Shown: one piece after another, positions 22,925 to 32,308 of the stretch
Position numbering within the stretch: the stretch's first letter is position 1
Layout: every line of letters starts with the position of its first letter
Assembly (NCBI RefSeq): GCF_004000235.1
Contig: NZ_RCIO01000006.1
Span: forward strand, 1-64,000
Source: Mesorhizobium sp. Z1-4
GTDB taxonomy: Bacteria; Pseudomonadota; Alphaproteobacteria; Rhizobiales; Rhizobiaceae
Length of the DNA: 64,000 nucleotides
Direction of reading: 5' to 3'
Position numbers and translations under genes: made by a program
The notes under the pieces: generated by a model
Database searches by the model: none
What the model was told of the DNA's origin: nothing
The model's input: only the letters and a program-made list of their open reading frames with translations

Positions 22925-23306
22925 ACTGGCTTCACTGGCCCAGATCGACGGCATCTGGCCGCATATCCGGGACGGGATAGTCAGGTCATGCAAGGGCGGC
23001 AACATGCGAGCCGGTTACATCTGGCAGCAATGCCGGTCGGGCAATGCCCATCTGCTGATCGCTCATGACGGCGCGAAAATCTGCGGTGCGGCGGTTCTGC
23101 AATTCGAGGACTACGGAAAGACCCTGAGGGGCCTGGCGCTGTGCGGCGAGGACCGCAAGACGTGGTGGCCTCAAATGGTCGATGTGGTCAGGCAGATGGT
23201 GAAGGACAACCGCGCCGAGCGCTTCATTGACGAGGGCAGGGTGGGGTTGAAGTCGATCTATCCGAAAGCACGGCTGTTAAGCCAGACATACGAGATCAGG
23301 CCATGA
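22914..23306 (+). CDS. GNAT-like phage protein of the tail block
   Basis: 130 residues from ATG 22914. The layout IDGIWPHIRDGIVRS, AHLLIAHDGAKICGAAVLQFEDYG and a final YEIRP resembles acetyltransferase-fold proteins found in SU10/N4-like structural operons. Acetyl-CoA motif residues are not conserved enough to claim activity. Confidence 0.6.
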   Translation: MQIELASLAQIDGIWPHIRDGIVRSCKGGNMRAGYIWQQCRSGNAHLLIAHDGAKICGAAVLQFEDYGKTLRGLALCGEDRKTWWPQMVDVVRQMVKDNRAERFIDEGRVGLKSIYPKARLLSQTYEIRP

Positions 23307-24058
23307 GTGGAAAAGAAGAGCAGAAACAGACGCAAAACCAGACCTCAACGCAGTCTGTCGTTCGCGCTCCATATGGGCCGGGCGAGGCAGCGCTGAACAA
23401 GGGGCTGGGCGATGCGCTCAGCATGTACAACAGCAACAAGCTTGCGCCTTATGTCGGCATGGATGAGCGCACCGTCTCGGGCTTGAACCAGATGGATACG
23501 GCAGCGCAGGCCGGGGCTGGCGGGCTCAACAACGCCTTCAATGCCTACAGCGACTTTGCGTCCGGCAAATACACCGATCCCTACCAGGATGAGAATTACC
23601 GCAAGATTCTGGACAGTGCATCTGAACGCGCAACGACCGGCGTGAACATGATGGCCGGTTCGCGCGGCCGCTATGGCTCCGATTTCCATCAGGGCACGCT
23701 TGCTCGCGAGCTTGGCAATCTGGAAGCCGATTTTGGCTATCGGCATTTGCAGGATGAGCGCGGCAGGCAGATGGCCGCTGCCGGTGCACTGCCTTCGGCC
23801 TTTGCAGCCACGATGATGCCGGGTCAGGCACGCATTGAGGTGGGCCGTGCATTCGAGGCAGACCTCGAGGCGCAGGCAAATCAGCAGGCCAACAATCTTG
23901 CCGCACTTATGGCAATTCTGGGTGCAGCCGAGCCTTACGGGTCAGCCACCACAAAGGGCGATTTGTCGGGCACGGTCGGCAGTACGACGCAGAAGCCCAC
24001 TAATTGGGCCGGTATCGCGGGAGGCGGAGCGCTGACGCTTGCCTCCCTGCTGGCATAA
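23303..24058 (+). CDS. internal virion/ejection protein candidate
   Basis: 251 residues. Begins with a Gln/Thr-rich polar region (KEEQKQTQNQTSTQSVV), then small-residue-rich helices (NSNKLAPYVGMDERTVSGLNQMDTAA, MMAGSRGRYGSDFHQGTLARELGNLEA). The Ala-rich C-terminus ends in a GGGALTLASLLA hydrophobic tail. These are traits of proteins ejected with phage DNA. Confidence 0.65.
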   Translation: MSGKEEQKQTQNQTSTQSVVRAPYGPGEAALNKGLGDALSMYNSNKLAPYVGMDERTVSGLNQMDTAAQAGAGGLNNAFNAYSDFASGKYTDPYQDENYRKILDSASERATTGVNMMAGSRGRYGSDFHQGTLARELGNLEADFGYRHLQDERGRQMAAAGALPSAFAATMMPGQARIEVGRAFEADLEAQANQQANNLAALMAILGAAEPYGSATTKGDLSGTVGSTTQKPTNWAGIAGGGALTLASLLA

Positions 24059-24072
24059 AGGGGACCGTTTGA

Positions 24073-25158
24073 ATGGCTTCCTTGCTTTCTCCGTACCTGC
24101 TTGGTCCGGCTCAGCCGATGGCCGCACAGCCGCAGCAATCCGGCCTGAGCGCGCTTCTGGGTAATATGGGCCAGAGTGATCGCGCCATGCGCCTGAAGGA
24201 CATTCTCGCCCCTGAAATCGCATTGCCGATGGCTGGTGCCATGTTCATGGGCGAAACCCCGCAGCAGTCATTCGGTGGCGCCCTGCAAATGGCCGGTCTG
24301 GGCTTTGGGCAGAAGCGCCAGGAACGCGAAGAAACGACGCGGCGAAACAAGACCGCAGAATTGCTGCGCAAGTCGAATCCTGAACTGCTGCCATGGCTTG
24401 AGGCTGGCGCGATTTCCCCGGTCGATGCATTCAATGCGATTCGGGCATCTGGCAAGACCGATCTGACCGACGATCTGAAGGAATACCAGTACGCAATCGG
24501 ACAGGGCTATCAGGGTTCATTCACGCAGTACATGACCGAAATGCGCAAGGCTGGTGCGACAACCGTTGATGCGCGGCAGATGGGAACTGTCCCGCCTGGA
24601 TATCGCGCTGAGTACGATGAACAGGGCCGTGTTGTGCAGATGGTGCTGATCCCCGGCGGGCCAGCGGCGGCAGAGGTCGAGGCGGCTGAGGGCCAATCGA
24701 ACGCCCGCATGGATGCGGCAATGACCGCTTCCGATACCGTTACGCAAGCGGCGCAACGCGCGCGTACTGCGGTCGGCAATCAAAACTTCGGATCAGGCGG
24801 CACGACAGCAGTTGCCAAAATTCCCATTGTCGGCCCGCTCACAGATAGCGCCGAGGTGGTCCGTCAAACCGATGTCCTGAAATCGTTGGCGGCGGCGGAA
24901 AACCTGAATGCAATGCGCCAATCGTCTCCAACGGGCGGCGCGCTCGGTAACGTCACCGAGAAAGAACTGAAGTTGCTTCAGGACAAGTCGGGCGCACTCG
25001 ACCCCAATAGCCCGACGTTCATCCGTGACCTTGAGGATTATGAGCGGACTCTGTTGCGCACTATTCACGGCAGAGAAGTAGGCGACGCAATTTTTGAACA
25101 GACGCGCCGCCAAGGTGGCAACCGCACGTTTTCCGGTGTCCAATGGAGCGTCGAATAG
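24073..25158 (+). CDS. internal virion protein candidate
   Basis: 361 residues, Ala/Gln/Gly-rich helical protein (KEYQYAIGQGYQGSFTQYMTEMRKAGA is a segment common in such proteins) ending in DLEDYERTLLRTIHGREVGDAIFEQTRRQGG. Follows the previous ejection candidate by 14 bases. Likely virion internal. Confidence 0.65.
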   Translation: MASLLSPYLLGPAQPMAAQPQQSGLSALLGNMGQSDRAMRLKDILAPEIALPMAGAMFMGETPQQSFGGALQMAGLGFGQKRQEREETTRRNKTAELLRKSNPELLPWLEAGAISPVDAFNAIRASGKTDLTDDLKEYQYAIGQGYQGSFTQYMTEMRKAGATTVDARQMGTVPPGYRAEYDEQGRVVQMVLIPGGPAAAEVEAAEGQSNARMDAAMTASDTVTQAAQRARTAVGNQNFGSGGTTAVAKIPIVGPLTDSAEVVRQTDVLKSLAAAENLNAMRQSSPTGGALGNVTEKELKLLQDKSGALDPNSPTFIRDLEDYERTLLRTIHGREVGDAIFEQTRRQGGNRTFSGVQWSVE

Positions 25159-26775
25159 ATGCCGACACTCAATATTGAGGGGAAGAGGGTCAAGGTTGAC
25201 GACTCTTTCCTGAGCCTATCGCCGGAAGAGCAAAACGCGACCGTGGAAGAGATCGCGCGTTCGCTGGGCAATGCCCCGGAAGTTCAGCTGGAAAGCGATG
25301 CATCGCGAGAATTTCGCGACTTCGCCAGCATGGCGACACAAAATCCGGCACGCGGCCAGTACGATACAATGCCCGCATGGCAGAAGCCATTGCAGGCCGC
25401 CGACGATACTATCCGGCTCATGGCAAACGGCATGACGTTCGGTTATGCCGACAAGATTGCAGCCCTGCTGGAGGGCAACAATGTTCAGGACCAGCGCAGT
25501 GAGACACAGGGCGCCCGCAATCGGGCCGGTGGGGCTGGTCTTGCCGCAGAATTGACGGGCGCTGTAGCTACGCCCATGGGCTTGGCCCGCAATGGCGTAA
25601 CCTTGGCTGGCCGTATGGGTACGGCTGGCATGACTGGCGCTAAAGGTCTGGCCGCTCGCACCGGCCTTATGGCCGCCGAGGGCGCGGGTTATGGCGCATT
25701 GACAGCGGCGGGCAACGATCAGGACATCGGCACCGGTGCCGCGCTTGGTGCTGCGGGCGGCGCGCTCGGTAACGTCGCGGCTGAGGGTATTTCAGCCGGC
25801 ATCAGCAAGGTAGCATCCAAGTTCAATCCGAAGGTGCCGCGCGCGACTGTAAGCGATATCGAAAAATCTGCGCGAGACGCATACCGGCAGGCAGAACAGG
25901 CCGGGGTGGTGTTCAACGCCAAGGGTGTGAACCAGCTTCAGCGCAATGTCGTGGATGATTTGACATCTCGCGCCTTCGATCCTGCGAATGAACCCGGCGT
26001 TGTACCGGTGCTGAAAAGATTGCAGGCATTGAGCGGTCAGAACCTTACTTTCGAGGGCCTGGATACGCTGCGCAAGGTGGCGTCCAATGGGTTCATTCCC
26101 GGAAACAGATCTAACAATGCCGCACTTTCGCAGATCATCGACCGGATAGACGAGCTTGTGAATACGGCTTCGCGCGATAGGTCTGTCGTGCTGATGGGCA
26201 ACAATCCGAAGGATGCCCAAAACGCTATCCTGAAAGCGCGCTCGCTTTGGTCTCGTGCCCGCAAGCTCGAGACCGTGGAAAAGGCGATCACGCGCGGCGA
26301 GCAGAATGCCGCATCTCAGGTCAGCGGAGACGTTGGTCGCACGACAATGGGCCAGCTGAAGCGCACATTGCAGAGCGAGGCCAAAACACGCGGGTTCACG
26401 CCCGCTGAAATGAAGGCGCTCGGCTCTGCTGCTGGCTATTCGCCGGGCCAGCGTGTTGCTCATGCGGTCGGCGGGCTGATGCCGCGCGGACGGCTTCTTG
26501 CCAGTATTCACGGCGCGACCGCGCTTGGTACTGGCGGTACATCGCTTCCGCTACAGGCGGCGGGCGCTGCCGTTGGCTACACCGCTCAGAAAACAGCGGA
26601 TGCGCTGGCAAAGCGCTCGGTGAATGAGCTGGTCGATCTAATCGCGAACGGTGGGATTCCGCCGCAGCAGGTTCAGAACGTGGTTCAGCTTCTTGCCAAG
26701 TCGAAACGCGAGGCTCTTGCGCGCGCCCTCATGGCTGCTGGCGTCAAGTTTGGAAGCATGTCGTTCGCTCAATAG
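25159..26775 (+). CDS. large internal virion/ejection protein
   Basis: 538 residues. An N-terminal domain MPTLNIEGKRVKVDDSFLSLSPEEQNATVEEIA is widespread in phage ejection proteins; residues about 120-215 are extended Ala/Gly hydrophobic repeats (AAGGALGNVAAEGISAG) that could insert in the membrane; the rest is helical. The end of this gene is overlapped by a leftward gene. Confidence 0.75.
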   Translation: MPTLNIEGKRVKVDDSFLSLSPEEQNATVEEIARSLGNAPEVQLESDASREFRDFASMATQNPARGQYDTMPAWQKPLQAADDTIRLMANGMTFGYADKIAALLEGNNVQDQRSETQGARNRAGGAGLAAELTGAVATPMGLARNGVTLAGRMGTAGMTGAKGLAARTGLMAAEGAGYGALTAAGNDQDIGTGAALGAAGGALGNVAAEGISAGISKVASKFNPKVPRATVSDIEKSARDAYRQAEQAGVVFNAKGVNQLQRNVVDDLTSRAFDPANEPGVVPVLKRLQALSGQNLTFEGLDTLRKVASNGFIPGNRSNNAALSQIIDRIDELVNTASRDRSVVLMGNNPKDAQNAILKARSLWSRARKLETVEKAITRGEQNAASQVSGDVGRTTMGQLKRTLQSEAKTRGFTPAEMKALGSAAGYSPGQRVAHAVGGLMPRGRLLASIHGATALGTGGTSLPLQAAGAAVGYTAQKTADALAKRSVNELVDLIANGGIPPQQVQNVVQLLAKSKREALARALMAAGVKFGSMSFAQ

Positions 26776-26952
26776 CCACCCGAGGAACGGGACGAACAGG
26801 ATAACGAGTGTCCAGTCCAGCCAGTCCAGCGATGGAAAGCCTCGAGCAGTGATAACGGCAGCGATGCCGATTCCGAGGAAGGGTATGACCGAAAGCGAGT
26901 GACTGCCGGACGGCTCTTTGTCGTCGGGGTCGGTCAATCGCAGTGTCGCCAC
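26638..26952 (-). CDS. small membrane protein of leftward moron cassette
   Basis: 104 residues from GTG 26952 (VATLRLTDPDDKEPSGSHS). Two hydrophobic segments (LSVIPFLGIGIAAVITA and LDWTLVILFVPFLGWLL) followed by a basic tail. It overlaps the 3' end of the ejection gene by 138 bases on the opposite strand and its start lies within the preceding leftward gene. Function unknown. Confidence 0.5.
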   Translation of the reverse strand: MATLRLTDPDDKEPSGSHSLSVIPFLGIGIAAVITARGFPSLDWLDWTLVILFVPFLGWLLSERHASKLDASSHEGARKSLAFRLGKKLNHVLNLLRRNPTVRD

Positions 26953-27167
26953 TCTTGCTCAGGCTTGTACCAACAGTACCCCACAGCAGCGAGTTTTGCG
27001 CCGATTTCGGTGATTTCCGCGCATGCAGCATCACTCTCCGCTTCCGAAACATCGTCGCCAACACGGCAGTCGGCTCGAAGTTCGTAGTAGCGATCAATCA
27101 ATGCGTCGTCTGCCGCAAGAGCGACTGACGGGGAAAACGCAAGCGCGAAGATCAGTAGATATCGCAT
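26934..27167 (-). CDS. small secreted protein of leftward moron cassette
   Basis: 77 residues from ATG 27167. MRYLLIFALAFSPSVALAAD is a textbook signal peptide with an ALA-A cleavage site; the mature part has four cysteines (RADCRVG, DAACAE, GYCWY, RHCD) and is likely disulfide-bonded in the periplasm. Its own promoter lies in the start of the next gene. Opposite orientation to the late operon suggests expression from the prophage. Confidence 0.7.
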   Translation of the reverse strand: MRYLLIFALAFSPSVALAADDALIDRYYELRADCRVGDDVSEAESDAACAEITEIGAKLAAVGYCWYKPEQEWRHCD

Positions 27168-27173
27168 CGCTTC

Positions 27174-27202
27174 AAAATAGTGATCCAAATAAGGCTTGAC
27201 AA
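27174..27202 (-). promoter_or_regulatory. promoter of the moron cassette
   Basis: On the minus strand TTGTCA (27197-27202), 17 bases, TATTTT (27174-27179). The predicted start point coincides with the ATG at 27167, so the message would be leaderless. The -35 box overlaps the start codon of the rightward late gene. Confidence 0.55.
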
Positions 27203-28716
27203 TGGCGTCTCTTGAATATTCGCGCGTCGTCGCTGGCGGCCCTGGTTGGACACAAGTGCAGTTGGTCGATGGGCGTATTGTTACGGTTCGTGGTGACCGT
27301 GCGATGCGCAACAACAACCCCGGTAATATCGAATACGGCAATTTCACGCGATCAAAGGGTGCGCTGGGGACCGACAATCGGTTTGCTGTGTTTCCTACGA
27401 GGCAAGCAGGCCTCAATGCGCAAGCCGACCTGATATTCGAGAACCGGAACTATCGCAATCTCACGCTTGCGCAAGCAATCTCGAAATACGCCCCCGCATT
27501 CGAGAACGATACTAGCAGTTATCAGCGCCGGGTTTCTGCGCTGTCCGGCATCCCGCTTAGTACCAAGATGTCGGATATTCCTGCGTCAAAGCGCGCAGAC
27601 GTTATGGCTGCGATGCACGAGGTCGAAGGCAACACTTCGGCGCGCGTGTTTGATCGTGATGGCAATCGCATCGGGCGAGTCGATAGAAGCGGCCAAATCG
27701 ATCTTAGGGGATCAGATCAGCCGGCGTGGGGCGCTATTGGCGCTCGGTCGATGACCGGCTACGCAGCGCCGTTAGAGCCTGGTATGCGTGCATCGGTTCC
27801 GCCAGTGCCCACCGCGCGCCCGCCGATGACCTATGCCGCCCCCGCTGGCGTCGTTGAACGCGCCCCGCTGCCCTCAATACAGGACATAGCCCGCGCCAAG
27901 GATTATTCGGAATACGGCGCCAGTCGCGCTGCTGCATTGCAGCCTGCACTACCTGCCAGTGTTCCAGCACCGCCGACGCTTTCGCGCGCAGAGGATTATT
28001 TCGGTCCTGCCGCTGCCATTCCACGCAGCAGGCCAGCCTCACCGGCCTTTGGCGCACGAGCTGCCAGCGGATTGCAGGACTACACCACCCCTGTTGCGAT
28101 TGATCCGGTCACTGTGCATGCGACGGGACGCGGCGCACCTTCTGTTGGCGCTCGCGGCATTGGTTCTGTTAGCCCGATGGCAGGCTTTGACGAGACAGTA
28201 CCGGCACCGCCCACTGTGGGCTTCCCGGCGCCGCCATCGGTCCCCGGTCGTGATGCGCGTGTGTCAGCCGCCAAAGGTGCATTGATGGGCGGTCTGCGTG
28301 GCGGGCCGCTGGGTGCACTGATCGGCGCGGCTCTTGGCCCGGCAAAAGACAAGGTAATCGGCAACATCAAGTCGAACATGATGGGCATGGACCGCGTGCC
28401 GATCTTCAACGGTCTGAAAGACGCCTATCGCGGCATGTTCAACTTCGGCGGCGACGGACTGCTTGGCGGCATGCTGTCCACGCCCGATTTCTCGACGCCA
28501 GCATTTGGCGTTGGATCCGGGTATGGCGCAATCGGTTCGGTGTTTAATGCGCCAGGTGGTGCGACGGCCTACTCTCAGTCCAATCCGAATATCTCGTTCC
28601 GGTCTCTTGGCAACGGCTTCGTAAGCCGCACGAACAATGAAACCGGCGTCACCTACACGATGGCTCCGGGCAGTTACGACGCCGGTTCGCGCGGCAAGTC
28701 CAGCGGCAAGAAGTAG
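27202..28716 (+). CDS. virion-associated lysin-like structural protein
   Basis: 504 residues from ATG 27202. Residues about 30-150 (DRAMRNNNPGNIEYGNFTRS, FAVFPTRQAGLNAQADLIF, TLAQAISKYAP) match a peptidoglycan-degrading domain found in phage structural proteins such as PRD1 P5-type lysins. The following 250 residues are Pro/Ala-rich and low complexity, and the end is Gly-rich. It likely opens the cell wall during infection. Confidence 0.75.
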   Translation: MASLEYSRVVAGGPGWTQVQLVDGRIVTVRGDRAMRNNNPGNIEYGNFTRSKGALGTDNRFAVFPTRQAGLNAQADLIFENRNYRNLTLAQAISKYAPAFENDTSSYQRRVSALSGIPLSTKMSDIPASKRADVMAAMHEVEGNTSARVFDRDGNRIGRVDRSGQIDLRGSDQPAWGAIGARSMTGYAAPLEPGMRASVPPVPTARPPMTYAAPAGVVERAPLPSIQDIARAKDYSEYGASRAAALQPALPASVPAPPTLSRAEDYFGPAAAIPRSRPASPAFGARAASGLQDYTTPVAIDPVTVHATGRGAPSVGARGIGSVSPMAGFDETVPAPPTVGFPAPPSVPGRDARVSAAKGALMGGLRGGPLGALIGAALGPAKDKVIGNIKSNMMGMDRVPIFNGLKDAYRGMFNFGGDGLLGGMLSTPDFSTPAFGVGSGYGAIGSVFNAPGGATAYSQSNPNISFRSLGNGFVSRTNNETGVTYTMAPGSYDAGSRGKSSGKK

Positions 28717-28745
28717 CCAAACCACACATCACGGAAATCCAGCAG

Positions 28746-28769
28746 GCCGTCCTTCGGGGCGGCTTTTTT
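28746..28769 (+). terminator. rho-independent terminator before fibre genes
   Basis: GCCGTCC (28746-28752), loop TTCG, GGGCGGC (28757-28763), T6 (28764-28769). Confidence 0.85.
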
Positions 28770-28781
28770 CATGGGTGAAGC

Positions 28782-29690
28782 ATGACAGAAATCACCGATC
28801 TTTCCGGCACTGATGCATCCAATACGTCAGCTGGCGGATTCAGCATTACCGACAATCTGAACACCGCAAACATCGATGATGTGATGCGTGTCACTTTCGG
28901 GATGCTGGGGCGCCAGTTCGCGGCGGATACGATTGCGTCTGCGACGACAACCGATCTGAGCACAAAGCCAGCGCAGGCCATCACCGTCACGGGCACGACC
29001 ACGATCACCGGGCTAGGCACTGTCAAGGCGGGAACCATCAAGTTTCTGACATTCTCGGGCGCTCTAACCCTGACGCACAACGGAACGTCGCTCATTCTGC
29101 CGGGTGGCGCAAACATTTCAACCGCAGCTGGCGATGCGGCGATTGTGGAATCGCTAGGATCGGGAAACTGGCGGTGCTTAAACTATATGCTCGCAGCGGA
29201 TGGTCCGGCCGGTCGCATTCTTGATGTACAGAGCACCACCAAAGTTGACGTGGCCACTTTTTCGTCGGCCAGCACCGACAATTTCACCGCCTTTTCAGGC
29301 ATGACGGTTTCGATAACACCCAAGAGAACGACATCAAAAATCTGGGTGATTGCATCTGTGAACGTGTCGCAGTCTGGTGGCGGCTCGGTCATGACCCGTC
29401 TTGTACGAGGATCGACCGCAATCGGTGTGGGTACGGCTTCGAGCAACCGTCTCGGCGTTGGCGCGGGCACCCGGCCAGCGGCAACACCATATGATCATGA
29501 CGCGCAAAACATCGTCATGCAGCATCTGGATTCGCCATCGACCACGAGTGCCGTAACCTACGGCGTCGAAGCGACAGCCGGCAGCGCTTACAACGTAACG
29601 GTACAGCTCAACAGCACCAAGCTGGATTCTGATGTTTCCTACGGGTTTCGAGCAGCTTCAACGATCACCGCAATTGAAATCAGCGGGTGA
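28782..29690 (+). CDS. tail fibre or spike protein
   Basis: 302 residues, Thr/Ser/Ala/Gly-rich with beta-helix style repeats (QAITVTGTTTITGLGTVKAGTIKFLTF). N-terminal MTEITDLSGTDASNTSAGGFSI resembles fibre attachment regions. Followed by a chaperone-like gene, the usual arrangement for receptor-binding proteins. Confidence 0.7.
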   Translation: MTEITDLSGTDASNTSAGGFSITDNLNTANIDDVMRVTFGMLGRQFAADTIASATTTDLSTKPAQAITVTGTTTITGLGTVKAGTIKFLTFSGALTLTHNGTSLILPGGANISTAAGDAAIVESLGSGNWRCLNYMLAADGPAGRILDVQSTTKVDVATFSSASTDNFTAFSGMTVSITPKRTTSKIWVIASVNVSQSGGGSVMTRLVRGSTAIGVGTASSNRLGVGAGTRPAATPYDHDAQNIVMQHLDSPSTTSAVTYGVEATAGSAYNVTVQLNSTKLDSDVSYGFRAASTITAIEISG

Positions 29691-29695
29691 GCGCC

Positions 29696-30109
29696 ATGGA
29701 TATTCCAGCCGCTCTGAGGCATCTCCGCCCCAGCTCTTCGTGGTATCTATCAGGGACCGACTATTCTGGACTGGATTGGCGCGACGAAAAAACGTCGAAG
29801 CCGACGCTCGATGAAATCAGAGCATTCCTGGCCACTTACAACCCGGCTTTGGATATAACCGTGTCCAAGCACAGTTTGTGTGCGGCACTTATCACCGAGG
29901 CGGGGGTTCATGATCCCGACAGGTTAATCTACCGCGCAATTCGCAAGGCGGAAAAGACCAGTGCGTTGACCATGAACGATTGGCGTCACGCCACCCTCTT
30001 TGCCCGCAAAAGCGCAATATTCAAGGACGAAATTCTGGCAGCAGCCGGGCTTACGCCGTCGCTGTTCGACAGGGTTTGGACACAGGCCGTAGGGGAATCG
30101 AGGGAGTAG
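29696..30109 (+). CDS. XkdW-type fibre assembly protein
   Basis: 137 residues from ATG 29696; GTG 29687 overlaps the fibre stop and is an alternative start. MDIPAALRHLRPSSSWYLSGTDYSGLDWRDE is the conserved opening of small proteins that accompany fibre genes (XkdW-like). The rest is helical. Proposed to help fold or attach the fibre. Confidence 0.65.
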   Translation: MDIPAALRHLRPSSSWYLSGTDYSGLDWRDEKTSKPTLDEIRAFLATYNPALDITVSKHSLCAALITEAGVHDPDRLIYRAIRKAEKTSALTMNDWRHATLFARKSAIFKDEILAAAGLTPSLFDRVWTQAVGESRE

Positions 30110-30112
30110 CCA

Positions 30113-31129
30113 ATGCCGACGACAGTTTATAGCCGGACGCTTCCGTCGCAGTACGGATCGACAGGCCAGTATCAGTACGCTTTCACGCTTCCTGCGATGG
30201 CGCACGGAGGCAATTACATTCGCCCGACATGGATAGCTGGTAGCGACGGGCCATTGCGACTGACGAGCGCCTATATCGGCGTCAAGGCACAGTCCGGGGA
30301 TTTCGACTTCCAGTCCGGCAAAAGCGGCCAGGTGTTGTTTGGCGGCGCTGGCACATCGCAGCTGTTCGCCGCTGGTACGACATTTCAAGGTGACCCGATC
30401 CAGTTGTCAACTGTGGCCGGGGATCGCGTCGTCTACCGTTATGATTTTGACCCACCGCCCGGTGTTCATATGGGATATGCCTATGAAGACGGTCTGAGCG
30501 CTGCGGAGTTTGCGGGGGGGTACAAATCAGGACTAGGCGGAAGCGGCAACGGCGTCGATGTCGTCTCCGGGTATTCGTCCTATGGCACGCCCGCCACGGC
30601 CACATTGATCAAGCTTGAGGTAGCTGACACTCTCGAAGAATTTGACAGTGGTAGCGCGGTTTCCGCATTCAGTTACGACGACTTGCTTTTCAACAATCAA
30701 CTGGCGGCAGCGGCGGGTGATATTGCCGGCGTGTCGGGTGAATATCTACATGTGTTTCTGAACGCGCCAGCGGGTTCAGGCATTGTGGGTGTCCTCGACA
30801 AAGTGATCATTTGTCCGACCGAAGATGCGCTTGTTTCGATCGGTTCGGGCGGGACTGTCAGCGGTATGATCTCTTTGCAGAAATGCAATGCATGGTTCGG
30901 CCCAACGCCGACCCCGCCCAAATGCAATGCGTATCACTACACGAGCGCTGTTGTTGTCGGCTCGCAGCACGACCTCTATCGCGCCAAGGCAAATCAGAAC
31001 TTGGTTATTGAACTTAAATGGCCGCTGGTTGGGTTTATTCCGGGCGCAAGCGCTGGCGTGAATGTCGTTGTCCATACGGCAGGCGCGGGCGCTACCGTGA
31101 GCCTGCACTGGCGAGAAATGCCGGAGTAA
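30113..31129 (+). CDS. second fibre-region structural protein
   Basis: 338 residues, beta-rich with many Tyr/Gly/Ser (QYGSTGQYQYAFTLPAMAHGGNYIRPTW). No family recognised. A Cys-containing LQKCNAWFGPTPTPPKCNAYHY segment near residue 260 is unusual in the protein. Position between fibre and endolysin genes suggests a host-recognition protein. Confidence 0.6.
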   Translation: MPTTVYSRTLPSQYGSTGQYQYAFTLPAMAHGGNYIRPTWIAGSDGPLRLTSAYIGVKAQSGDFDFQSGKSGQVLFGGAGTSQLFAAGTTFQGDPIQLSTVAGDRVVYRYDFDPPPGVHMGYAYEDGLSAAEFAGGYKSGLGGSGNGVDVVSGYSSYGTPATATLIKLEVADTLEEFDSGSAVSAFSYDDLLFNNQLAAAAGDIAGVSGEYLHVFLNAPAGSGIVGVLDKVIICPTEDALVSIGSGGTVSGMISLQKCNAWFGPTPTPPKCNAYHYTSAVVVGSQHDLYRAKANQNLVIELKWPLVGFIPGASAGVNVVVHTAGAGATVSLHWREMPE

Positions 31130-31239
31130 ACCCGAATATGGCACTTGCAGCAATTACGCAGGCCTAGCGGCTTCAAGCCCTTCCACTTTTCGCAATCCAA
31201 TCAATCACTCTGCCGGTAAACGGCGGAAGGAGCACGGCT

Positions 31240-32061
31240 ATGGTCACTCTTGCTGACTTGCACGCTATTTCAGGTGTGCGGTCGAACTCGGCTACGACAA
31301 AGGCGATCCTCGCGGCGTTCAACAAATACGCCGCTGCCTATGGCGTGACGACGCGCCAGCGGATTGCGCTCTGTCTCGCTCATATCAGCGTCGAGACAGG
31401 CGGCTTCCGTCGCATGGACGAGAACCTGAATTATTCGGCTTCCCGGCTGCGGCAAGTCTGGCCATCGCGCTTCAAGACTGATGCCGTGGCGCGAAAGTAC
31501 GCCGGCAACCCGCAGGCGCTGGCGAACTATGTCTATGGCAGCCGTCTCGGCAATAAGGGCCGGCCAAATGCCGGCTGGCTCTATCGCGGGTCAGGGCCGG
31601 GACAGGTGACTGGCTACGACAACTTCCTGAAGGTTGAAAACGAGACAGGCATTCCGTTCACCAAGCAGCCCGATCTCATGCGCGATCCAGACATGGGCAT
31701 GAAGGGCACGCTGATCCTTTGGCAGAAATGGGGCATGAACGAACTGGCCGACAAGAGCCGGGTGACTGCTTCGCGCGAGAAATGGAATGGCGGGCGACAT
31801 GGATTGGCCGAGGTGAAGGCCGCATGGTCGCGCGGGTTGAAGCGGGGCCTCTCCGTGTCATCCAGTAAGTCGGTCGAATATGAGACCTACCCCGAAGTCG
31901 AAGCGAGCGAAGCGACGGGGCCGGAACCCGCGCCCACGGGCAAATCTGACGGCAAGACAAGCATTGTCGCTCTGATCGCTGCTGCCGTGGTGGCTGCTGG
32001 TGCGGCTATTGCGAGCTTTGCGTGCTCAATCCCGATCATCTCGAATTTCTGCGGAGGCTAG
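31240..32061 (+). CDS. endolysin, GH19 family, with C-terminal membrane segment
   Basis: 273 residues from ATG 31240, preceded by GGCGGAAGGAG. Residues 1-200 are a glycoside hydrolase 19 domain; the catalytic acid is in AHISVETGGF, followed by ENLNYSASRLRQVWPSRF and GRGPGQ-type GSGPGQVTGYDNF. A Pro/Glu linker leads to a hydrophobic segment (IVALIAAAVVAAGAAIASFAC) and CSIPIISNFCGG. It should cut peptidoglycan glycan strands. The C-terminal segment might tether it to the membrane. Confidence 0.88.
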   Translation: MVTLADLHAISGVRSNSATTKAILAAFNKYAAAYGVTTRQRIALCLAHISVETGGFRRMDENLNYSASRLRQVWPSRFKTDAVARKYAGNPQALANYVYGSRLGNKGRPNAGWLYRGSGPGQVTGYDNFLKVENETGIPFTKQPDLMRDPDMGMKGTLILWQKWGMNELADKSRVTASREKWNGGRHGLAEVKAAWSRGLKRGLSVSSSKSVEYETYPEVEASEATGPEPAPTGKSDGKTSIVALIAAAVVAAGAAIASFACSIPIISNFCGG

Positions 32062-32065
32062 TCCG

Positions 32066-32308
32066 ATGCTCAAGAAATGGTTCCGCGACAGCGAGACGCT
32101 GCTGATTGCCCGGCTCAATGCCTTCATGGGCTTTCTCGCCACGATCACAGCTTATGTCGATCCGGCGCTGATCGAACCGCTTCTGACGCCCAAGGCATTC
32201 GCCATCTACGTGCTGGTCAATGGCATCCTGACCGAATGGGCGCGTCGTAGGCGTGACCCCGAATTGGGGAAGGAAGCGGACAGCGAGTTCAACGGGGAGA
32301 ACGTCTGA
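32066..32308 (+). CDS. small membrane-associated lysis-block protein
   Basis: 80 residues from ATG 32066 with GGAGG upstream. Contains two moderately hydrophobic stretches (LNAFMGFLATITAYV and TPKAFAIYVLVNGILTEW) and an acidic tail. Similar small proteins accompany endolysins in rhizobial phages; possible holin component. Confidence 0.65.
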   Translation: MLKKWFRDSETLLIARLNAFMGFLATITAYVDPALIEPLLTPKAFAIYVLVNGILTEWARRRRDPELGKEADSEFNGENV

